Below are positions 1 through 5,177 of a DNA stretch of 14,702 nt, piece after piece. Source of the stretch: Lachnospiraceae bacterium UBA4380 (GTDB taxonomy: Bacteria; Bacillota; Clostridia; Lachnospirales; Lachnospiraceae); the NCBI GenBank assembly GCA_002390025.1, contig DGRU01000143.1:13359-28060 (forward strand), given 5' to 3'. Under the pieces are notes generated by a model, which saw only the letters and a program-made list of their open reading frames with translations, was not told the DNA's origin and did not search any database. The position numbers and the translations under genes were made by a program. The number at the start of each line of letters is the position of its first letter. Positions within the stretch are counted from its first letter, which is position 1.

Positions 1-64
1 GAGCGCATGCAAGACCAGCTGCGGCGTTGCAAACCAGCCCTGCGAGAACAAGGACGCGGAGTAA
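1..64 (+). CDS. scfA: SCIFF (six-cysteine) ranthipeptide precursor, C-terminal part
   Basis: Only the last 20 codons are present; the 5' end lies outside the window. Read from base 2 to the TAA at 62-64, the peptide ends SACKTSCGVANQPCENKDAE. This closely resembles the C-terminus of SCIFF peptides (six cysteines in forty-five residues), in which SACKTSC and a last cysteine before a short charged tail are strongly conserved. Three of the expected six cysteines are visible. In the family the precursor is ribosomally made and its cysteines are joined by radical chemistry to non-alpha carbons of acceptor residues (ranthipeptide thioethers). The matching maturase follows at 313-1704 on the same strand, which supports the call strongly despite the small size. 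Confidence 0.88.
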   Translation, partial: SACKTSCGVANQPCENKDAE

Positions 65-92
65 TCCGGTTTACAGCCATCACTTCGCATGT

Positions 93-121
93 TTGATGTA
101 TTCTGAACAAACGCATACTAT
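93..121 (+). promoter_or_regulatory. Candidate sigma-A promoter between scfA and scfB
   Basis: TTGATG at 93-98 and TACTAT at 116-121 are separated by exactly 17 bases, a good match to the housekeeping consensus. It lies 29 bases after the scfA stop and would start RNA near 128, about 185 bases before scfB. It would let the maturase, or a small structured RNA, be made separately from the precursor gene. There is no experimental support. Confidence 0.5.
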
Positions 122-210
122 GGGCCATGCACTCGATGAGCGCATGGCTCATTGCGCGTTAAGAGACTGCAATGAGCGGCCGCTCCTGCCGCCTGCACGG
201 GCGGCGGCAG
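122..210 (+). other. Highly structured scfA-scfB spacer with overlapping stems
   Basis: Four inverted repeats are packed here. Stem A pairs 122-130 with 142-150 (9 bp, one G-U), with an inner CTC/GAG. Stem B pairs GCTCATTGC at 147-155 with GCAATGAGC at 169-177 (9 bp, perfect). GAGCGGCCGCTC at 174-185 is a 12-bp perfect palindrome. The last stem pairs CTGCCGCC at 186-193 with GGCGGCAG at 203-210. A and B share bases 147-150, so they exclude each other. No T-run follows the last stem, so it is not a classical terminator. No open reading frame with a ribosome site was seen between the two genes; bases 211-312 are A-rich and unremarkable. Confidence 0.6.
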
Positions 211-312
211 CACGGCATGTAATTAGCATGTGATTTAAAAAAAGCAACAGATAAAAGTAACAGACGCAGTAAATTACTAAGATTTGATTATTTGGAAGCA
301 GAGCAGAACTAT

Positions 313-1704
313 ATGATTCATCAGTACAAACTCAATGGTTACAACATTGTCCTTGATATCAACAGCGGCAGTATCCATGTTCCGGACCCGCTCGCCTATG
401 AGGCGATCCGCCTGATCGATGAGAGCGGGGGACGCGGGAGCAGCGAAGAGATCGGACGCCGGCTGCTGCAGGAGTTTGCGCCGGAGGGCGTCACTCAGCA
501 GGAAGTGGACGAGACTCTGGAGGATATCGCTGTCCTGCGCAGGGAGGGCAAGCTTTTTTCCGAGGAGACCTTCGCGGACAGGGCATTCGACCTCAAAAAG
601 CGCAATACTGTCATCAAGGCGCTCTGCCTTCTGGTTGCCCATACCTGCAATCTCAACTGCAGTTACTGCTTTGCGGCACAGGGTAATTTCCGCGGTCAGC
701 ACGGACTCATGTCCTTTGAGACGGGAAAACGGGCGCTCGATTTCCTGGTGGAAAATTCGGGGATGCGCCGGAATCTGGAGGTTGATTTTTTCGGCGGTGA
801 GCCCCTGATGAACTTCCAGGTCTGCAAGGACCTTGTCGCCTATGCCCGCTCCATTGAGAAGGAAAAAAAGAAGAATTTCCGGTTTACCCTGACGACCAAC
901 GGGATCGGTGTGACCGATGAAGTGATCGAATGGGCCAATAAGGAGTGCCATAACGTCGTGCTCAGCCTCGACGGCCGCAGAGAGGTCAATGACCGTTTCC
1001 GAAAGGATTACACCGGACGCGGCAGTTATGACAGGATCGTCCCCAACTTTCAGAAGTTTGTCGAAAAGCGGGAGGGGAAGGGCTATTATATGCGCGGCAC
1101 CTTCACGCATTTCAACACGGATTTTACGGAGGATATCTTCCATATGGCGGATGACCTGGGCTTTGCGGAGCTCTCCATGGAGCCCGTGGTCGCGGATCCC
1201 GACAGTCCCTCCGCGCTCAGACAGGAGGACCTGCCGGTCATCTTTGAGCAGTATGAGATTCTGGCCAAAGACATGCTGCGCCGGGAGAGGGAGGGAAAAC
1301 CGATCACCTTCTACCACTACATGCTCGATCTGGAGCACGGCCCCTGCATCTACAAGCGGATCTCGGGCTGCGGTTCGGGGACAGAGTATCTGGCTGTGAC
1401 TGCATCGGGAGATCTGTATCCCTGTCATCAGTTCGTCAATGACCCGGAGTACAGGATGGGTGACATCTGGAGCGGGGTGACCAATACACAGCTGCGCGAT
1501 TCCTTCAAGCTGTGCAATGTCTATTCCCGCCCCGAGTGCGCAGACTGCTGGGCAAAGCTCTACTGTGCGGGAGGCTGTGCGGCCAACGCCTATCACGCCG
1601 CCGGCGATATCCACGGGACTTACAGGATGGGATGCGATATTTTCAAAAAGAGGATCGAGTGCGCCCTGATGATCAAAGTGGCGCAGGCCATGGACCAACA
1701 ATAA
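313..1704 (+). CDS. scfB: Radical SAM/SPASM thioether-forming SCIFF peptide maturase
   Basis: A 463-residue radical SAM enzyme expected to crosslink the ScfA cysteines (ranthipeptide maturase; CteB in Clostridium thermocellum). The N-terminal part, beginning MIHQYKLNGYNIVLDINSG, is the precursor-binding region typical of the family. The SAM cluster motif CX3CX2C is C112, C116 and C119 in AHTCNLNCSYC, followed by FFGGEP. The C-terminal SPASM region has C345, C353 (GCGSG) and the CX2CX5CX3C pattern CADCWAKLYCAGGC, which in the family binds two further 4Fe-4S clusters. An in-frame TTG at 292 lies upstream, but homologues begin at MIHQYK, so the ATG at 313 was chosen; its ribosome site is weak (GGAAG, about 14 bases away). 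It converges on the XRE gene with only 10 bases between the stops. Confidence 0.95.
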   Translation: MIHQYKLNGYNIVLDINSGSIHVPDPLAYEAIRLIDESGGRGSSEEIGRRLLQEFAPEGVTQQEVDETLEDIAVLRREGKLFSEETFADRAFDLKKRNTVIKALCLLVAHTCNLNCSYCFAAQGNFRGQHGLMSFETGKRALDFLVENSGMRRNLEVDFFGGEPLMNFQVCKDLVAYARSIEKEKKKNFRFTLTTNGIGVTDEVIEWANKECHNVVLSLDGRREVNDRFRKDYTGRGSYDRIVPNFQKFVEKREGKGYYMRGTFTHFNTDFTEDIFHMADDLGFAELSMEPVVADPDSPSALRQEDLPVIFEQYEILAKDMLRREREGKPITFYHYMLDLEHGPCIYKRISGCGSGTEYLAVTASGDLYPCHQFVNDPEYRMGDIWSGVTNTQLRDSFKLCNVYSRPECADCWAKLYCAGGCAANAYHAAGDIHGTYRMGCDIFKKRIECALMIKVAQAMDQQ

Positions 1705-1714
1705 ACATCCTCAA

Positions 1715-1972
1715 TCAGTAACGGGGAAACTCGCTCTCCAGGTTGCTGGCCCCGCAGATGAAATCCATGCTCACATTGAAGAGCCTGGCAAGGGCGAGGA
1801 AATCCTCGATGTGCATGGCTGTTTTTCCCCGCTCGTATTCTGAGTAGGTCTGCTGCTTTATGCCGAGATATGCCGCGACTTCCTTCTGCGTGAGATGGTT
1901 TTTCTTTCTGCAGCGGACAATGCGCGCAGGGACATGGGAGTTGTAGGGGAGACTGTTCTCTGCGGACTTCAC
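1715..1972 (-). CDS. XRE-family helix-turn-helix transcriptional regulator
   Basis: An 85-residue single-domain protein. Residues about 18-74 form a Cro/C1-type HTH: LTQKEVAAYLGIKQQTYSEY fits helices 2 and 3, followed by ERGKTAMH and the final-helix pattern ALARLFNVSMDFICG. There is no sensor domain, so it probably acts as a dimeric DNA-binding repressor. It starts at GTG (1970-1972), preceded by AAGGAG with 7 bases of spacing, which fixes the start. A good promoter lies at 2062-2090, inside an 8-bp inverted repeat that could be its operator. It is convergent with scfB and divergent from ylmH. The target genes are unknown; scfB regulation is possible but not shown. Confidence 0.9.
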   Translation of the reverse strand: MKSAENSLPYNSHVPARIVRCRKKNHLTQKEVAAYLGIKQQTYSEYERGKTAMHIEDFLALARLFNVSMDFICGASNLESEFPRY

Positions 1973-1990
1973 TTCTTTGCTCCTTTATCT

Positions 1991-2027
1991 CGCGCTTCAC
2001 CCGGCACAGGCCGGGAACTGCTGCGCG
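1991..2027 (-). other. Hairpin in the XRE gene leader
   Basis: The inverted arms CGCGC (1991-1995)/GCGCG (2023-2027) enclose CCCGG (2000-2004)/CCGGG (2011-2015). In the minus-strand transcript this sits between the predicted RNA start near 2055 and the ribosome site at about 1980. No T-run follows, so it is a leader structure rather than a terminator. Its role is unknown. Confidence 0.4.
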
Positions 2028-2050
2028 TTGAAGTAGTTAAATAGACAGAT

Positions 2051-2090
2051 TTGATATAAACATAATACCAAATTTACATAAATATATCAA
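2051..2090. promoter_or_regulatory. 8-bp inverted repeat at the XRE/ylmH divergent promoter
   Basis: TTGATATA at 2051-2058 is mirrored exactly by TATATCAA at 2083-2090. The centre-to-centre distance is 32 bases, about three helical turns. The right arm contains the -35 box of the minus-strand promoter. The left arm contains TTGATA, which could be a plus-strand -35 with TACATA (2075-2080) 18 bases on. The symmetry fits two operator half-sites for the XRE protein, giving autoregulation and possibly control of ylmH, but AT-rich DNA makes chance symmetry easier. Confidence 0.4.
2062..2090 (-). promoter_or_regulatory. Promoter of the XRE regulator
   Basis: Read on the minus strand, TTGATA (2090-2085) and TATTAT (2067-2062) are separated by 17 bases, close to the sigma-A consensus. 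RNA would start near 2055 and run about 80 bases to the GTG start. Confidence 0.65.
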
Positions 2091-2150
2091 AAGTGAAATG
2101 TGCGTTTTTGGAAAAAGATGCAGAAAATCCGGAGTGATGATAATCGATAA

Positions 2151-2954
2151 ATGAAAAAGCGGGAAGATGAGACGCTGCTCGCGGGCAGGATCAGGGATCT
2201 TGCAAGGCAGGCGGACCAGAATGGATATTTGACGCACACAGGGTTTCTGTCCCTCTCCGAGCAGTCCCTTGCAGCCGGAGTGCTTGCAGGACCGGAAGCT
2301 GTACAGGGCTCCGGGCGCCATGTATTCTATGGAGGAACAGAAGAGGCGGACAGAAAGATCCTGTTTTTCCTGCCCTCCTATATGGAAGAAGAGGAGCTGC
2401 TGGAACAGGAGGAGACCGGCGGGGGGATCATATCCTGCCTGAAGATCACGGTTCGCGGCGCACGCTTCACAAAGGAGATCGGCCACAGGGACTGTCTGGG
2501 GGCACTCATGCATCTGGGGATCGGACGAGACCAGATCGGAGATATTCTCCTCGAAAAGGATGGCAGCTGTGCCTGGGTATTCGTTCCCGCTGTAATGGCG
2601 GACCACATATGCCGGGAACTTGTGACGATCGGCCGCGCCCATGTGGATATCGAGATCACTGCACCTGACGCATGCACAGCCCGCCCGGTGCTGGTGCCCG
2701 CAAGCGGCAGCATAGCCTCGGTCAGGATCGACAGTCTGATCGCCATGGTCTTCCATGTCTCCCGTTCTGCAGCACAGGACCTTGTAACGCGGGAGCAGGT
2801 CTTTGCCGACGGCAGGACAGTGACATCATCATCTTTTTCGCCCGCCCCGGGAAGCCGGATCTCCGTCCGCGGCCACGGGAAGTTTATTTATGAAGGAGAG
2901 GAAAAAACGACGAAAAAGGGCCGCATTTTTGTGCGGACAAGTGTTTTTTCCTGA
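2151..2954 (+). CDS. ylmH: YlmH-like S4-domain RNA-binding protein
   Basis: 267 residues, the usual size for YlmH (about 260). The middle contains the family signature around GHRDCLGALMHLGIGRDQIG (from residue 111), where homologues have THRDFLG...G..R..IGDI. An S4 RNA-binding domain occupies about 189-249 (VRIDSLIAMVFHVSRSAAQD through SRISVRGHGKFIYEG). In Firmicutes YlmH is a cytosolic protein associated with ribosomes and stalled-translation rescue. It usually sits beside sepF/ylmG/divIVA; none of these is next to it here. A stop at 2148-2150 in the same frame makes ATG 2151 the first possible start. The only ribosome site, GGAG at 2131-2134, is 16 bases away, so initiation looks weak. Confidence 0.9.
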   Translation: MKKREDETLLAGRIRDLARQADQNGYLTHTGFLSLSEQSLAAGVLAGPEAVQGSGRHVFYGGTEEADRKILFFLPSYMEEEELLEQEETGGGIISCLKITVRGARFTKEIGHRDCLGALMHLGIGRDQIGDILLEKDGSCAWVFVPAVMADHICRELVTIGRAHVDIEITAPDACTARPVLVPASGSIASVRIDSLIAMVFHVSRSAAQDLVTREQVFADGRTVTSSSFSPAPGSRISVRGHGKFIYEGEEKTTKKGRIFVRTSVFS

Positions 2955-2987
2955 AAAATAATAGCGGCAGTTACATGATTCTTCACC

Positions 2988-3007
2988 GTTTTCGCCTTGG
3001 CGGAAAC
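2988..3007 (+). other. Hairpin after ylmH
   Basis: GTTTTCGCC (2988-2996) pairs with GGCGGAAAC (2999-3007) with one G-U, leaving a tight turn. No T-run follows (ACTTTCAC), so termination is doubtful. A second small stem, CCGCA/TGCGG at 2921-2936, lies inside the end of ylmH and is followed by six Ts at 2944-2949; it may be the actual weak terminator. Confidence 0.35.
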
Positions 3008-3013
3008 ACTTTC

Positions 3014-3032
3014 ACACATGCAGGGCATGTGT
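3014..3032 (+). promoter_or_regulatory. 8-bp perfect palindrome upstream of the uridylyltransferase gene
   Basis: ACACATGC (3014-3021), a 3-base centre AGG, then GCATGTGT (3025-3032). It is directly followed by a TTGACG box at 3032-3037 and a GCTC/GAGC stem at 3037-3048. It could be a protein operator or an RNA hairpin in a transcript running into the next gene. No matching -10 could be fixed with confidence. Confidence 0.4.
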
Positions 3033-3102
3033 TGACGCTCTTGTGAGCGGCATGACCAAAAAAAGAGAAAACAAAAAGAAAGGAGGATGGCGCCGGCAGG
3101 AA

Positions 3103-4356
3103 ATGGAGCATGCCGGATGCCGGGCAGACATGACGTATCAGGAAGCCTATCGCAAGCTGGAGGAGTACGGACAGCTGCATGTTTTGAAGTACTACGATGA
3201 ACTCGATGAGACACAAAAGGAACAGCTGCTCAAGCAGGTGGATGAGACGGACTTTTCCATCCTGAAAAACCTGGAACACAGGGATGCGGCATTCGGGACC
3301 AGCCAGATCACGCCTATTGCAGCCATGGAACTTGATGAGATCAACAGACGCAGGGACGAGTTTACGCAGATCGGCCTTGACGCGGTCCGTCAGGGCAAGG
3401 TGGCGGCTGTCCTTCTGGCAGGCGGAATGGGCACGCGTCTGGGTTCCGATGACCCCAAGTGCATGTATGACATCGGTCTGACACATCCTGTCTATATCAT
3501 GCAGAGACTGGTGGAGAACCTTATGGATGTCGTCAACCAGGCGGGCGTCTTTGTGCCTTTCTTTATCATGACCAGCGAGAAAAACCACGACAAGACCGTC
3601 TCCTTCATGGAGAAGATGAACTATTTCGGCTATGACCCCTCCATGATCTGGTTCTTCAAGCAGGAAATGGCCCCCGCGGCGGATTATCAAGGTAGAGTTT
3701 ATATGGAGGAGAAGGGCAGGATCGCCACCTCTCCCAACGGCAACGGAGGCTGGTTCCTGTCCATGAAGCGGTGCGGCCTGATCGACAAAGTTCATGAACT
3801 GGGCATTGAGTGGCTCAACACCTTTGCCGTGGACAATGTCCTGCAGCGGATCGCAGACCCCGTCTTCGTCGGTGCGACTATCGCCTCGGGCTGTGCCTCC
3901 GGAGCCAAGACTGTGCGCAAGGCAGCCAGAGATGAGCGCGTCGGTGTCATGTGCCTTGCCGACGGCAAGCCCTCCATCATCGAGTATTACGAGATGACGG
4001 ATGAACTCATGGATGCCAAAAATGAAAAGGGAGATCCCGCCTATAACTTCGGCGTGATCATGAACTATATCTTCCGCGAGAAGGATCTGGAACGCATCGT
4101 GGACGAGGTGCTCCCTGTCCACATCGTGGAGAAAAAAATCGCCTGCCTCGATGAGAACGGAAACCCCTTCTCCCCTGATGAGCCCAACGGGTATAAATTC
4201 GAACAGCTTGTTCTGGATATGGTCCGCGAACTAGACACCTGCCTTCCCGTGGAGGTTGACCGCTCCAGAGAATTTGCCCCCATCAAGAACAGGACCGGTG
4301 TCGATTCCGTGGAATCTGCCCGTGAACTCTGCAGACAGAACGGCATCGAACTGTGA
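3103..4356 (+). CDS. UTP-sugar-1-phosphate uridylyltransferase (UDPGP family)
   Basis: About 417 residues from ATG 3103. The nucleotide-binding signature LLAGGMGTRLG lies at about 104-114, followed by DPK with K119, the conserved lysine position. MEEKGRIATSPNGNGG matches the uridine/sugar-binding segment of the eukaryote-like UDP-GlcNAc/UDP-glucose pyrophosphorylase family. Such enzymes make UDP-sugars and pyrophosphate from UTP and a sugar 1-phosphate in the cytosol, feeding wall and glycan synthesis. The exact sugar (GlcNAc, GalNAc or glucose) cannot be read from sequence. The start is uncertain: a strong AAAGGAGG (3079-3086) lies 16 bases before ATG 3103, in-frame GTG 3043 and ATG 3052 precede it, and ATG 3130 (MTYQEAY) fits the conserved N-terminus. 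It stands alone, flanked by non-coding DNA. Confidence 0.87.
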   Translation: MEHAGCRADMTYQEAYRKLEEYGQLHVLKYYDELDETQKEQLLKQVDETDFSILKNLEHRDAAFGTSQITPIAAMELDEINRRRDEFTQIGLDAVRQGKVAAVLLAGGMGTRLGSDDPKCMYDIGLTHPVYIMQRLVENLMDVVNQAGVFVPFFIMTSEKNHDKTVSFMEKMNYFGYDPSMIWFFKQEMAPAADYQGRVYMEEKGRIATSPNGNGGWFLSMKRCGLIDKVHELGIEWLNTFAVDNVLQRIADPVFVGATIASGCASGAKTVRKAARDERVGVMCLADGKPSIIEYYEMTDELMDAKNEKGDPAYNFGVIMNYIFREKDLERIVDEVLPVHIVEKKIACLDENGNPFSPDEPNGYKFEQLVLDMVRELDTCLPVEVDRSREFAPIKNRTGVDSVESARELCRQNGIEL

Positions 4357-4367
4357 TTTGCGCGTCA

Positions 4368-4511
4368 GCAATGAGCCATGCACAGACAAAGCAACAGTGA
4401 GGCGCGTCGAGCCGGCTCGTAAGCGGTAATCTGTTGATTTGGATGTATACGGCGAATGCCGCGACAGTGAGCAGCCTGTCAGGCTGCGAACCTGTCGGCA
4501 TGGCGGATTGC
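4368..4511. repeat. 144-bp non-coding element with 14-nt inverted ends
   Basis: GCAATGAGCCATGC (4368-4381) faces GCATGGCGGATTGC (4498-4511), complementary at 12 of 14 positions with two central mismatches. Inside are a 12-bp perfect palindrome CGAGCCGGCTCG (4408-4419) and the long hairpin 4456-4501. The left end recurs exactly, inverted, at 143-156 in the scfA-scfB spacer. The interval has no plausible gene. It could be a structured RNA, a small palindromic mobile element, or a long mRNA tail; no target-site duplication was recognised. Confidence 0.45.
4456..4501 (+). other. Long two-step hairpin
   Basis: The outer arms ATGCCG(cg)ACAG at 4456-4467 and CTGTCGGCAT at 4492-4501 pair over 10 bp with a two-base bulge. 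The inner arms GCAGCCT (4471-4477) and AGGCTGC (4481-4487) pair perfectly around GTC. This is among the most stable-looking structures in the window. No T-run follows, so it is not a typical terminator. Confidence 0.55.
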
Positions 4512-4543
4512 CTCCGGTCCGACACCATAACACATTGAAAACT

Positions 4544-4570
4544 GCGGCTTAAAAAGCTGCTTTCTGTCTG
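4544..4570 (+). terminator. Weak candidate terminator
   Basis: GCGGCTT (4544-4550) pairs with AAGCTGC (4554-4560) including one G-U, with an AAA loop, and is followed by TTTCTGTCTG. The T-run is short and interrupted, so termination would be inefficient. It could end transcripts arriving from the uridylyltransferase gene. Confidence 0.3.
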
Positions 4571-4584
4571 AAGCCTGCGGGACT

Positions 4585-4625
4585 ACAGACCGGGAAGGGC
4601 TGCCCAGACACCCGGGAGGATCTGT
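4585..4625 (+). promoter_or_regulatory. Leader hairpin containing the ribosome site of the 91-residue gene
   Basis: ACAGA (4585-4589) can pair with TCTGT (4621-4625), and CCGGG (4590-4594) with CCCGG (4611-4615). The Shine-Dalgarno GGAGG (4615-4619) is thus held between two stems that end exactly at the ATG 4626. Such an arrangement would restrict ribosome access. Confidence 0.4.
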
Positions 4626-4901
4626 ATGTTTCGTTTATGGGTGAGAGAATGGAAGGACAACCATCTCATCAAGGATACAGTGATCGAGGATGGATCCAAT
4701 GATACCAGGACGCACAAGGTCTTCCGCGCCCTTGAAAATGCCTGTGTGGAATTTGACCTTGCAGTGCCTGTATGGCTCGATGCCACCATCCGCGATTTTC
4801 AGAGGCATTCCAGGGCAAGGTTCACCAGAGATGCCTTTGTGGAAGAAATAGATTTTGATTATCTGGAGATCTACGTGATCGAAGAGGACGACATGTACTG
4901 A
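4626..4901 (+). CDS. Conserved-looking 91-residue protein of unknown function
   Basis: The start is well supported: GGAGG lies 6 bases before the ATG. The protein is soluble, with no signal peptide or membrane segment, and is acidic at the end (IDFDYLEIYVIEEDDMY). Its first half, beginning MFRLWVREWKDNHLIKDTVI, mixes aromatic and basic residues; RTHKVFRALENACVEFDL looks helical, followed by PVWLD. From memory, similar short proteins occur in other Lachnospiraceae without an assigned function, but this was not checked by search. It is single-gene in context, with a structured leader and a repeat just after it. Normal-looking composition and the ribosome site argue that it is real. Confidence 0.75.
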   Translation: MFRLWVREWKDNHLIKDTVIEDGSNDTRTHKVFRALENACVEFDLAVPVWLDATIRDFQRHSRARFTRDAFVEEIDFDYLEIYVIEEDDMY

Positions 4902-4910
4902 ATTGTGTCC

Positions 4911-4990
4911 GGGCCGAAGCCGCAGCACTTCGGCAAACTGCGAATTGCGCCCCAACCGAAACCACAACAGTTCGAAAAACTGCGATTCTG
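4911..4990. repeat. Two-copy imperfect 42-bp direct repeat
   Basis: Copy 1 begins CCGAAGCCGCAGCACTTCGG (4914) and copy 2 CCGAAACCACAACAGTTCGA (4956); both continue into a shared AAACTGCGA. Most differences fall every third base and are G/A changes. Read from 4914 both copies give nearly the same peptide (PKPQHFGKLRI, PKPQQFEKLRF). Copy 1 forms a perfect hairpin GCCGAAG/CTTCGGC (4913-4927 region); in copy 2 it shrinks to CGAA/TTCG. It lies just after the 91-residue gene. It resembles dispersed intergenic repeats of Clostridia, but its distribution cannot be judged from one window. Confidence 0.6.
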
Positions 4991-5070
4991 TGCTGCCTGC
5001 ATCTGTTAGAAATTTACAAATTGATGCTTAATTACACACAAAAACAACACAATTCGAGCCTAAACTTTAT

Positions 5071-5161
5071 ATCATAAGTGATCAATAAAAATTGAGAGAT
5101 TGTTTTGCGCGAAAGCCCTTCCGGTCAGATTGGATCCGGTTCGGTTTTCGCAGCTTATGAT
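5071..5161 (+). promoter_or_regulatory. Structured leader of the HtrA-type protease gene
   Basis: ATCATAAG (5071-5078) and CTTATGAT (5154-5161) form an 8-bp perfect outer pair. Inside, GCGAAAGCC (5109-5117) pairs with GGTTTTCGC (5143-5151), then a 3x3 internal loop, then CCGG (5121-5124)/CCGG (5136-5139). The outer stem ends right at the ribosome site GAGAGGG (5162-5168). No convincing -35 was found; AT-rich TTTATATCAT (5066-5075) may hold a -10, in which case the outer 5' arm may not be transcribed. This suggests leader-based control but does not prove it. Confidence 0.5.
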
Positions 5162-5177
5162 GAGAGGGTAGAATACT

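Noticed and set aside
27-233. 68-codon frame in the scfA-scfB spacer
   Set aside because: It begins inside scfA in another frame, has no ribosome site, and runs through palindromic RNA-like sequence.
292-312. Upstream TTG start for scfB
   Set aside because: It has no ribosome site and would add residues before the MIHQYK start typical of the family.
277-1701. 474-codon open frame antisense to scfB
   Set aside because: It mirrors scfB almost exactly; the opposing frame stays open because of codon bias in GC-rich DNA. It shows no domain, and the sense frame has clear catalytic motifs.
2137-2154. Five-codon ORF (MIIDK) overlapping the ylmH start, with GGAG just before it
   Set aside because: It could couple translation into ylmH, but it is too short to distinguish from chance, and the GGAG spacing is only two bases.
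2983-4122. 379-codon open frame antisense to the uridylyltransferase gene
   Set aside because: Same shadow effect; the sense frame carries the nucleotide-binding signature.
4357-4625. Minus-strand ORFs in the spacer after the uridylyltransferase gene
   Set aside because: No ribosome sites or domain features; the region is dominated by inverted repeats.
4905-5009. 34-codon peptide from GTG through the PKPQ repeats
   Set aside because: No ribosome site, non-ATG start and repetitive content; listed as a repeat rather than a gene.
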